From the NCBI GenBank assembly GCA_029975745.1, contig JARKOL010000163.1, positions 1 to 38,371 on the forward strand: a stretch of DNA of 38,371 nt, given 5' to 3'. The DNA comes from Myxococcota bacterium (GTDB lineage Bacteria > Myxococcota_A > UBA9042 > DTJE01). The notes under the pieces were generated by a model. It was not told where the DNA came from. It made no database searches and saw only the letters and a program-made list of their open reading frames with translations. Shown piece after piece: positions 24,772 to 32,055 of this stretch. The position numbers were made by a program, and so were the translations under genes. Each line of letters opens with the position of its first letter. Position 1 is the first letter of the stretch.

Positions 24772-26538
24772 TCAGCCCGGGTTGAACACGAACGGCCACT
24801 GCACGACGCAGACACCACTTTCGGGTTTCTGGAAGCGCATTGCGCGAATCACGCGCAGCACGCACTGCTCGACCGCGGCATTTCCCAGGGTGGACGAGGC
24901 GATCGACGCGCCCTCGACCTTGCCTTCCTGGTCGATGGTCCAGCGGATGGTCGTCTTGCCGGCCAGGGACTCGTGGATCTGCAACTGGGCTTCGTAGCAG
25001 GCCCGGATGGCGCCGGCACGCCGCATCACGTTGGTGCGGATGTCGTCCTTCTTGCAGAAGCCGCTGGAGGCGCCCGAGTCGAGCTTCATCTGGCCGACTT
25101 TCTTGGTGCCCTTCTTGCCGAGGCCGGCGCGCATGCCCATGCCGCCACCGGTGTCCACGCGACCCAGGCCGTGGATCCGGCCGTAGCCGCCCGTGCCGCC
25201 GCCGCCGGCGCCGGTGCCCTTGAAGCCCATGCCGCCGGCGCCGTAGCCGACCTGGAGTTCCGAGCCGGTGCCCGCCATGGCGACGGCCATGCGGTTGTCG
25301 AAGGCATCGACGTTGTCGCTGAGGATCGAGGAGATCGCGCTGCTGCGGCCGAGCTGGTTCGACAGCACGTTCGCCAGACCGATCTTCTTGGGGTCGATCT
25401 TGTTGGCCAGGGCGCCGTCACGATTCGGGACCTTGCTTTCCAGGGTCGGGTCCTTGTCGGGGTCGCCGAACTTGCCTTCCTCGCCCTCGGCGCGCTTGCC
25501 GACCGAGTCGTCGTCGGACTCGGTGATTTCCAGGATGTCCTCGTCCTTTTCCATCGCGATGTTGGCCTCGACCTTCATCACGCGCTTCTCGGACTTGTGC
25601 TTGACGACGGCGCCCGCGGGGTTCCACATGAACTGCGAAACCACCCAGAAGGAGATGAGGAAGAAGGCCGACGCGACGGTCGCGGCGACGAAGGTGCCGT
25701 CCATCGAGGCGGCGGTGCTGCGGCCGATGATGACGTCGGGCCGGACGAACTGGAAGAACAGCTCGACCTTGTTGTCGAAGCTCAGGACGCCCCAGTCGCC
25801 CTTGCGCAGCGGCACGTATGTTTCGGCGCCGGCATCGGACAGGTGCTTCTTGACCCACTCGCGCAGAGGGGCCACGACGCCGTCCATGTTCAGGCGGCCG
25901 TTCATTTCGCGGGACAGGGCGACCGAGTAGTTGCCCTTGCGATCGACCTTGAACAGGGTCAGCGAGCCGGACGGCGAGGCGTTCGGCACGACGAAGTCGC
26001 TGCGCAGCGCGTCGCCGACGATGATGTCGCGGCGCTCGGTGAAGGTCGTCTCCTTGATCAGCTTGCCGTCCCACAGCAGGGCCACGCGCATCAGGCGGTC
26101 ATCGGGGCCGAGCATCGGCTGGGTCACCAGGGTCCACACGAATCCGACGACCATGACCACGATGCCCAGGAACGCCAGGTGATATCCGTAGAACATCGCG
26201 ATGCTGGTGGTTTCGGCCATGGCCTTCGCGGCGATCGCCTCGTTGATCGTGGCCAGGATCAGGAACGGGGTCAGGAACAGGAAGATGAACGACGCGGACG
26301 TGGCCAGCAGGCCCAGCAGCGCGACGAACTTCTTGCGGTTGACGAACAGCGCCACGACCGCGAGGGCGAGGGCCGCGGCCAGCAGCACGATGGCTGCGGC
26401 ACCGGTCCACCACTGGATGCCCTGGTACATCGAGGGGGCGGCGAAACCGACGACATCGGCATCGACCCAGTCGATCGCCAGGGATCCGACGATCCCCAGC
26501 AAGGCTCCGGCAATCGCAATCAGGAGTCCGATGACCAT
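24772..26538 (-). CDS. AgmX/PglI C-terminal domain protein, TonB-like energy transducer with extra membrane domain
   Basis: A 588-residue protein starting at ATG 26538 (MVIGLLIAIAG) after GAGGG; the track's start at 26790 is too far upstream. Layout: four membrane helices (~1-20, 45-66, 72-97, 119-138), a soluble domain (~150-268) of the AgmX N-terminal style (RVALLWDGK, IIVGDALRSDFVVP), a fifth helix (~282-304), an acidic linker, a Gly-rich stretch (~430-475), and the AgmX/PglI C-terminal domain with paired Cys (C495, C514, C559, C577; IRACYEAQL). The C-terminal domain resembles TonB's role of crossing the periplasm. It lies just upstream of the ExbB-ExbD-ExbD motor, whose force it may transmit. 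AgmX itself is linked to gliding in Myxococcus; the role here is not shown. Confidence 0.88.
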   Translation of the reverse strand: MVIGLLIAIAGALLGIVGSLAIDWVDADVVGFAAPSMYQGIQWWTGAAAIVLLAAALALAVVALFVNRKKFVALLGLLATSASFIFLFLTPFLILATINEAIAAKAMAETTSIAMFYGYHLAFLGIVVMVVGFVWTLVTQPMLGPDDRLMRVALLWDGKLIKETTFTERRDIIVGDALRSDFVVPNASPSGSLTLFKVDRKGNYSVALSREMNGRLNMDGVVAPLREWVKKHLSDAGAETYVPLRKGDWGVLSFDNKVELFFQFVRPDVIIGRSTAASMDGTFVAATVASAFFLISFWVVSQFMWNPAGAVVKHKSEKRVMKVEANIAMEKDEDILEITESDDDSVGKRAEGEEGKFGDPDKDPTLESKVPNRDGALANKIDPKKIGLANVLSNQLGRSSAISSILSDNVDAFDNRMAVAMAGTGSELQVGYGAGGMGFKGTGAGGGGTGGYGRIHGLGRVDTGGGMGMRAGLGKKGTKKVGQMKLDSGASSGFCKKDDIRTNVMRRAGAIRACYEAQLQIHESLAGKTTIRWTIDQEGKVEGASIASSTLGNAAVEQCVLRVIRAMRFQKPESGVCVVQWPFVFNPG

Positions 26539-26661
26539 CTGCAAGCCCTCGCATTCAAGCGGAAACACAACGCGTCGCGCACGGCCCGTCGGCCCGGGGG
26601 CCACGATCGGCGGAAGCGTGTCCCGCGGGTCGGCAGGAACCGGGTCCGCGAAGACCCTGGT

Positions 26662-26690
26662 ATTCTGCAAAGGCATCGCCCATGCGTCAA
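26662..26690 (-). promoter_or_regulatory. Putative promoter of the AgmX-type gene
   Basis: On the minus strand: TTGACG, 17-base spacer, CAGAAT, about 120 bases before ATG 26538. The -10 is weak (4/6). It lies in the 199-base gap after the mla operon, so the AgmX gene need not depend on read-through. Confidence 0.35.
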
Positions 26691-26737
26691 CAGGATTTTT
26701 CAAACGAAAAGGGGGCGGATTGACGGATATCCGGGGC

Positions 26738-27445
26738 TCAGTTCGCAGGGTTGCCCCGGATCGGCGCACCCATTGGGCCGCCACCCGCACGCCACCGGGC
26801 CGGATAGAGGCTGCGGGCCTGCCCCTCGCGCATCAGGGCGGATGCCTCTTCCGGCCGTCCGGTCTGGCGCAGCAACTGGGCCAGGCGGAATCGAGCCGCC
26901 TGGACTTCGGGATCGCGGGCAAGCAGGTTGCGGTACTCCAGAATCGCCGCGCCGACGCGTCCCGAGCGCTCGAACGCCAGCCCCCTGGCCATCGCCAGGC
27001 GTCGGGACAGCGTGTCCAGGGGCACGCGAACCGTGTCGGAGCCGGTGTCGGGCGGCAGGGGCAGCAGGTCGGCGGCGGGGTCGGGCGTATCGCGCTCCAG
27101 GGCCAGCAGCAGCGAGATCAGCGCCAGGTAGTCGCCGGTGGGTTCCAGGGTGCGAACCCGCGCCAGCGCCTGGTCGATCTGGGCGGCGGGCGCCCGCATC
27201 GCGATGGACGCGACGGTGGACTTGAGGACCGGAATCCACCATGTCGGGAATTGCGCCAGCACGTCGCGATATGCGGCCTGCGCGGCGTAGAGGTTTCCGG
27301 AATGCAGGGCCGAGTCCGCCTCGGACAGCCGCGTCCTGGCGGCCGCGATCGGATCCTCCTGGGAGGTGGCAAGGCCGGGCGCGAGGATCGATACGAACAG
27401 CGGAATCGCAAGGGCGCGAAGGTTCGATGCGCAGGCCGGCGCCAT
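26738..27445 (-). CDS. TPR-like periplasmic protein at the end of the Mla operon
   Basis: A 235-residue protein with a signal peptide (hydrophobic ALAIPLFVSILAPGLA, cleavage near ATSQ) and at least two TPR-like helical pairs, clearest in SALHSGNLYAAQAAYRDVLAQF and ILEYRNLLARDPEVQAARFRLAQLL. ATG 27445 is preferred over the TTG at 27454: GAAGGA lies 8-9 bases before the ATG but touches the TTG. It follows the mlaD-like gene with a 5-base gap, so it is the last gene of the operon. A periplasmic scaffold that holds the Mla complex to another envelope partner is an inference. Confidence 0.72.
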   Translation of the reverse strand: MAPACASNLRALAIPLFVSILAPGLATSQEDPIAAARTRLSEADSALHSGNLYAAQAAYRDVLAQFPTWWIPVLKSTVASIAMRAPAAQIDQALARVRTLEPTGDYLALISLLLALERDTPDPAADLLPLPPDTGSDTVRVPLDTLSRRLAMARGLAFERSGRVGAAILEYRNLLARDPEVQAARFRLAQLLRQTGRPEEASALMREGQARSLYPARWRAGGGPMGAPIRGNPAN

Positions 27446-27450
27446 CGGAA

Positions 27451-28446
27451 TCAATCCTTCAGAAGCAGCTTCCAGGGGTGCCGCTTCAGATCCTTCATTA
27501 TGGCGATCAGATCGTCATAGATTTCGCGGTCGGCCAGCAGGGCGCCGATGGTGCCCTTGCCATCGACGGCATTGCGGCTGAGGGTTCGCACGTCGCCCAG
27601 GATTCCGGTGATGCCCTGGCGACCGTCACTGACGACGGCCCGGGCGTCGGTCACCAGGCCGTGGCCTTCGGTGAGGGTGCGGTCCAGGTTGTCCGCGATG
27701 GCCGGCAGACGGGCGACCACGGGGCGGACACCCCGGTCCAGCGTGTCGGACAGCGAACGCAGCGATGCGACGATACCGCGCAGGTCGCCTCCGTCGCCGG
27801 TGCCGATGGCCAGCGCCGCACTGACGCGGTTCAGGTTGCCGACGATCTGGCGGATGTCGTCGCGGTTCTCGCCGACGACCTCGTCCACCTGGTTCGCCAG
27901 TCGGCCGATGCCGTCGATGGCGTCCCGGATGCCCTGCTGGTTGTCCTGCAACAGCGCCGACACGCGGGCAATCGTCTCGTTGGCATTGGCGCCCATCAAT
28001 TCGAAGCGCATCGGGCTGACGCCGTCCACGACCTGGCCCGGCTTCAGGGGCAGCGCCTCCGGGGTGCCGGGATCGATCTCGACGTACTTCTCGCCCAGGA
28101 TGCCCAGGGTCGTGATATGGAGCCGGGAATCCTGGCGCAGCATCACGAAGGAGGCGCTGTCGATGGTCAGCCGGGCCCGAACCTGGACGGGCTTGTTGTC
28201 GCGCTCCGGGTCGCGGCGTCCCCCCCACAATTCGACCGCGGTCACCTTGCCCACGGTGACGCCGCTGATCTTGACCGGCGCGCCCGTCTTCAGGTCGCCG
28301 CTGTTGGGGAAATCCACCATCAGCGGACTGCGATCCCGGCACGAGAAATCGCCCAGAAGGATGAGGAAGGCAACCAGAAGCAGGACGGCGGACAGGATCA
28401 GCGCGCCGACCTTGACTTCCATCGATCGCAGGGGACGGTCGGCCAT
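27451..28446 (-). CDS. MlaD/MCE-domain lipid-transport protein
   Basis: A 331-residue protein. An N-terminal membrane helix (~13-33) is followed by an MCE domain (PLMVDFPNSGDLKTGAPVKISGVTVGKV...GILGEKYVEIDPG). MCE proteins form hexameric rings that shuttle phospholipids across the periplasm. About 190 residues of predicted helix follow, with heptad-like Asn/Val/Leu patterns; Mla-type MlaD is only ~180 residues in all, so this one has an extra helical tail that may extend the ring into a barrel or needle. ATG 28446 is preferred over GTG 28452 because GGAGA sits 8 bases before it. Its start region overlaps the end of the ATPase gene. Confidence 0.92.
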   Translation of the reverse strand: MADRPLRSMEVKVGALILSAVLLLVAFLILLGDFSCRDRSPLMVDFPNSGDLKTGAPVKISGVTVGKVTAVELWGGRRDPERDNKPVQVRARLTIDSASFVMLRQDSRLHITTLGILGEKYVEIDPGTPEALPLKPGQVVDGVSPMRFELMGANANETIARVSALLQDNQQGIRDAIDGIGRLANQVDEVVGENRDDIRQIVGNLNRVSAALAIGTGDGGDLRGIVASLRSLSDTLDRGVRPVVARLPAIADNLDRTLTEGHGLVTDARAVVSDGRQGITGILGDVRTLSRNAVDGKGTIGALLADREIYDDLIAIMKDLKRHPWKLLLKD

Positions 28447-28448
28447 GG

Positions 28449-29192
28449 TCACGTCTCCATCGGCCCGGCGGGATCGCCTCGGACGAACTGGCGAACGATC
28501 GGGTCGTCCGCGTCGCGGAAAGCCGCGGGCGGTCCGTCAAGCCGGATGCGCCCCTTATAAAGAAAAACGATCCGGTCGGCAACGCCGAAGATGGACCGCA
28601 AATCGTGGCTGACGACGATGACGGTCTTTCGCATGCGGTGGGCCAGGTCCCGGATCATGGCATCGATGTTCTCGCTGGCGACGATGTCCAGTCCGGTCGT
28701 CGGCTCGTCCAGGATGGCGCAGTCGGGGGACAAGGTCAGCGAGCGCGCGATGGCCACGCGCTTGCGCTCGGACGGGCCGACCTCGGCGGGCATCAGGTCG
28801 GCCTTGGAATCCATGTCGACGCGCTCCAGGAAGTCGCGGGCGGACTGGCGGGCGGCCTCGCGGGACAGTCCCTGGTGCTTGCGGATGGGCAGGGCGACGT
28901 TGTCCAGCAGCGACATCGAGTCGAACAGGGTCGGGTGCTGGAAGACCAGGGCGTACCGCTTGCGGATGTCCCGCCACCCGGCCTCGTTCAGGTCGGTGAC
29001 GTCCTGTCCGTCGATGCGGATACGACCGGCATCGGGTCGCAGCAGACCCACGGCATGCTTGACCAGGACGCTCTTGCCCGTGCCGGAACTGCCGATGATG
29101 TAGGTGATCTCGCGGTCCTTCAGCGTCAGATCGATGTGGTCCAGCACCGGATGGGCGTCGAATCGCTTGGAGACGCCGACGTACTCGATCAT
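28449..29192 (-). CDS. Mla-type ABC ATPase A (canonical Walker motifs, degenerate signature)
   Basis: A 247-residue MlaF-like ATPase. Walker A is GSSGTGKS (34-41), Q-loop Gln85, Walker B LDEP with Glu163, and H-loop His196. The ABC signature, LSGGM in MlaF, reads VGPSE (138-142, in LMPAEVGPSERKRVAIAR); the surrounding residues align well, so the change is local. Checked on the DNA: the codons are clean and in frame. It can bind and cleave ATP only if a partner supplies a good signature. The second ATPase in the operon has LSGGM but lacks the catalytic Glu. It follows the second permease gene by 4 bases. Confidence 0.92.
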   Translation of the reverse strand: MIEYVGVSKRFDAHPVLDHIDLTLKDREITYIIGSSGTGKSVLVKHAVGLLRPDAGRIRIDGQDVTDLNEAGWRDIRKRYALVFQHPTLFDSMSLLDNVALPIRKHQGLSREAARQSARDFLERVDMDSKADLMPAEVGPSERKRVAIARSLTLSPDCAILDEPTTGLDIVASENIDAMIRDLAHRMRKTVIVVSHDLRSIFGVADRIVFLYKGRIRLDGPPAAFRDADDPIVRQFVRGDPAGPMET

Positions 29193-29196
29193 CCCG

Positions 29197-29943
29197 TCAC
29201 CATCCAGCCAGGTAGGCCAGGGTCGAGATCAGGAAGTCCAGCATGATCACGACGAACGATGCGTTGACCACGGCGCGGGTGGTGGCCCAGCCGACGCCCT
29301 CCGACCCGCCGGTCGCGCGAAATCCGGAATCCGCCGCCAGGATCGGGATGGCCGTCCCGAACGCCAGGCACTTGAAGACGCCGACCCACACGTCCTTGGG
29401 CGCGGTGCCCGCCAGCGACAGGAAGGTTCGCAACTGGATGTCGAAGCGCAGGGTGCCCATCAAGGTGCCGGCGGCGATGGCGACCAGGACCCCGAAGACC
29501 CACAGCACGACCATCATGATCAGCGTGGCCAGGAAGCGCGGCACGACCAGGTACTCGATCGGGTCCGTGTTCGTGACCTTCATGGCCTCGATCTGGTCCG
29601 TCACCGTCATCGACCCGAGCTCGGCGGCAATGCCGGCGCCGACGCGCGTCGCCAGCATCAGCGCGACAATCGTGGGCCCGAACGTCCGGATCATGGTGCC
29701 GATGAAGAACCGGCCCACCTGGGTCAGGTCGGGCAGCACCTTCTGGGCCTGGAACGCCCCCTGGTACACCAGGATCAGGCCCAGGAACGCCAGGGTCACC
29801 GCGATGAAGACGACGGACTGGTTGCCGATCTGGAACATGGCATCGACGACGCGGCGGCGGGCGCGCGCGGCCGACGGCAGGGCGCGAACGGTGCGCTTCA
29901 GAAGAAACAGCGGCGATGCGATGGCCGTGGGGATTCCTACCAT
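29197..29943 (-). CDS. MlaE-family permease B
   Basis: A 248-residue MlaE/YrbE permease starting at ATG 29943; the track's 30195 start is out of the true gene. It has an N-terminal amphipathic helix and five membrane helices, with family motifs FGPTIVALMLATRVGAGIAAELG, VTDQIEAMKV, LVVPRFLA and GGSEGVGWATTRAVV. It overlaps the other permease gene by 7 bases. The two permeases share motifs but differ throughout, so they are not a recent duplication. Confidence 0.9.
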   Translation of the reverse strand: MVGIPTAIASPLFLLKRTVRALPSAARARRRVVDAMFQIGNQSVVFIAVTLAFLGLILVYQGAFQAQKVLPDLTQVGRFFIGTMIRTFGPTIVALMLATRVGAGIAAELGSMTVTDQIEAMKVTNTDPIEYLVVPRFLATLIMMVVLWVFGVLVAIAAGTLMGTLRFDIQLRTFLSLAGTAPKDVWVGVFKCLAFGTAIPILAADSGFRATGGSEGVGWATTRAVVNASFVVIMLDFLISTLAYLAGW

Positions 29944-30761
29944 GTCCACAGCACCGTCACGAAGAAGTTGACGACGAAGATCGCGATCGCGGCCGTGACG
30001 ACCGAATGGTTGACCGCGCGACCGACGCCCCGGGCACCTCCGGTGACACCCAGGCCCCAGTGGCACGAAACGATGGCGATGCCGCCGCCGAAGAAGAACG
30101 CCTTGACCAGGCCCATGACGAATTCGTCCACCAGGCGGCTTTCCAGGACCCCCTGCCAGTACACGCGCATATCGATGCCCAGAAGCGCGCTGCATGCCAC
30201 GGCGCCACCCGCCAGGGCGAAGATGTCGCCGATGCAGGTCAGCAGGACCAGCATCACGATCATGGCCAGGAACCTGGGGACGACGAGGTACGCGATCGGG
30301 TCGATGCCCAGCACCCGCAACGCATCGACCTGGTTGGTGACGACCATCGTGCCCAGCTCGGCGGTGTTGTTCGCGCCGACGCGGCCCGAGAACATGAGCC
30401 CGATCAGGACGGGCCCGACCTCGCTGAAGATCGCGGTTCCGGCGGCCCAGCCCACGATGCTGGTGGCGCCGGTCCCCTTCACGAAGTTGCCCGACGAGAT
30501 GACCATCAGGGCGCCGACGAACGTCGCGGTGGCCACGACGACGCCGACGGAACGGACGCCGACCTTGAAGAGCTGGCGCACGGTCTCGTCGTAGTCGAAG
30601 GCGCCCCGCGCGAAGGTGGACCGAAGGATGCGGACCTGCAGCACGGACATGCCGCCGACCACGGCGCAGGCGGCCAGGATGGCGCGCCCCACGTCGGCCA
30701 GGAAGCCGGCCCGGGGCGGGTTGCCCGGCGCCGCGAGTTCAGGTTGCATCGTTTCGGACAT
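29937..30761 (-). CDS. MlaE-family permease A
   Basis: A 274-residue MlaE-like permease with motifs EVGPVLIGLMFSGRVGANNTAELG, VTNQVDALRVLG, LVVPRFLA and GGARGVGRAVNHSVV. Its N-terminus is about 25 residues longer than permease B. It starts at ATG 30761 (GAAGG upstream), inside the last codons of ATPase B (23-base overlap), implying coupled translation. A heterodimer with permease B is the natural reading, as with the YrbEA/YrbEB pairs of mycobacterial Mce systems. Confidence 0.9.
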   Translation of the reverse strand: MSETMQPELAAPGNPPRAGFLADVGRAILAACAVVGGMSVLQVRILRSTFARGAFDYDETVRQLFKVGVRSVGVVVATATFVGALMVISSGNFVKGTGATSIVGWAAGTAIFSEVGPVLIGLMFSGRVGANNTAELGTMVVTNQVDALRVLGIDPIAYLVVPRFLAMIVMLVLLTCIGDIFALAGGAVACSALLGIDMRVYWQGVLESRLVDEFVMGLVKAFFFGGGIAIVSCHWGLGVTGGARGVGRAVNHSVVTAAIAIFVVNFFVTVLWTW

Positions 30762-31485
30762 CCAGGAAGACCTTCACCCTGGGGTCGGGACATGCCCGCC
30801 CGTCGGCCAGCGAGCCACTGAATATCACGCTTCCACCATGGACCACATGGAAATCGGTACACAGCAGGGCCAGGCGATCGACGTCGTGGGAGGCGACGAC
30901 CACCGTGCAGCCGGTCCGTCGCTGGTGTTCCCCGATCAACTGGAATATCCGGGAGGTGGTCACCGGATCCAGGCCGCCGCTGGGGTCGTCGAACAGCAGC
31001 AGATCCGGCTGGCCGATGGCGGCGCGCGCGACGGCGACACGTCGCTGCATCCCGCCCGATAGTGCCTGGACCGGCTGATCGCCCTGGCCCGCCAGGCGCA
31101 CCGAGTCCAGTGCCGCGGCAACCCGCTGGGAAAGGACGTCGGGCGGGGGAGGGGAGCGGTCCTGCGCCAGGGGGAATGCGACGTTTTCCGCGACCGACAG
31201 GAAATCGAACAGGGCAAGGTTCTGGAACTGCACGCCGATGCGGGACCGGACCGCGCGCAACTCGTCGGGGGCGTCGTGAGGCACCGGGTCGCCGAACAGG
31301 CGCACCTCGCCGTCGTTCGGCGCAAGCAAGGTTGCCAGAAGCTTCAGGACCAGCGTCTTGCCGGAGCCGCCGGGACCGACCAGGGCGTGAACGCGCCCCG
31401 GGGCCAGCGACAGGGTCACCTGATCCAGGACGCGGGTGCCGGACAAGGTCAGCGAGACGTCCAGGATCTGGGCGACATGATCCAC
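30739..31485 (-). CDS. Mla-type ABC ATPase B (canonical signature, Walker B Glu replaced)
   Basis: The true gene starts at GTG 31485 (GGAG 7 bases upstream), not at the track's 33456, which is a high-GC read-through. Product 248 residues. Walker A is GPGGSGKT (37-44), Q-loop Gln88, signature LSGGM (142-146), H-loop His200. Walker B reads LLLFDDPSGGLDP: the catalytic Glu is Asp167. Asp at this place is a hallmark of the degenerate site in heterodimeric ABC transporters. With ATPase A, which has a good Walker B but a ruined signature, it would form one competent and one degenerate ATP site. It overlaps permease A by 23 bases. Confidence 0.9.
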   Translation of the reverse strand: MDHVAQILDVSLTLSGTRVLDQVTLSLAPGRVHALVGPGGSGKTLVLKLLATLLAPNDGEVRLFGDPVPHDAPDELRAVRSRIGVQFQNLALFDFLSVAENVAFPLAQDRSPPPPDVLSQRVAAALDSVRLAGQGDQPVQALSGGMQRRVAVARAAIGQPDLLLFDDPSGGLDPVTTSRIFQLIGEHQRRTGCTVVVASHDVDRLALLCTDFHVVHGGSVIFSGSLADGRACPDPRVKVFLDVRNDAT

Positions 31486-31505
31486 AGCCGCTCCGTGAAG
31501 GCGCG

Positions 31506-31943
31506 TCAGCCGTCGAACCCGTCGTCCCAGCCGCCGACGGCGGGCGCCTCGGCGAAGTCCTCGTCCATGGGAACGACCCGCGATTCGTCGCGCAGCAGCG
31601 CCAGCGAGAACAGGGCAATCACGCGATCGACCAGATCCTCGGAGGTCACGATCACCTCGATGCCGCGACGCGAAAGGGTTCGTCGCATCACGTCGCCGAT
31701 CGAACCCGTGACCACGACGCGGCAGTCGGACAGGATGTCGGCGACGGCGCGGTATCGGTCCTCGTGGCGTTCGCCCCGGATCGGCCGGCCAGGCAGGCGC
31801 CGGCTGGGCACGTTGTCCCTGCGCTCGACGTTGCCGATCTCGCCGGGGGTGACGTCGGCGACCACGAAGGCCGCCACGCGCCACAGGCGGGGAGCGACGC
31901 GGATGCCGTCGTCGGTGGGGATCGCGATCTTCAAGGCACGCAT
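31506..31943 (-). CDS. NifX/NifB-associated (dinitrogenase Fe-Mo cofactor biosynthesis type) domain protein
   Basis: A 145-residue protein starting at ATG 31943 (MRALKIAIPTDDG); the track start at 31991 is less likely. The pattern KIAIPTDDG, FVVADVTPGEIGNVERRD, a central His (RGERHEDRY), CRVVVTGSIGDVMRRTLSRRGIEVIVTS is typical of the NifX/NafY/MTH1175-like fold, which binds iron-sulfur or iron-molybdenum clusters or acts as a regulator. No other nitrogen-fixation gene is present. It lies 20 bases upstream of ATPase B, in the same direction, so it may be first in the Mla operon. The function here is unknown. Confidence 0.78.
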   Translation of the reverse strand: MRALKIAIPTDDGIRVAPRLWRVAAFVVADVTPGEIGNVERRDNVPSRRLPGRPIRGERHEDRYRAVADILSDCRVVVTGSIGDVMRRTLSRRGIEVIVTSEDLVDRVIALFSLALLRDESRVVPMDEDFAEAPAVGGWDDGFDG

Positions 31944-32055
31944 CCAAACGAAGGACGCGCGGATTATCGGGACGCCGTGCCGGATTTGCAAGCCCGTCTG
32001 GTCGCGGCGCCGTGGCCATGCTAGGATTCCAGCCTGATATCACAGGGGTGCGTTC

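Noticed and set aside
26694-26711. AT-rich hairpin TTTTTC-AAAC-GAAAAG as terminator of the mla operon
   Set aside because: The stem is short and has only A/T pairs apart from one; too weak to call.
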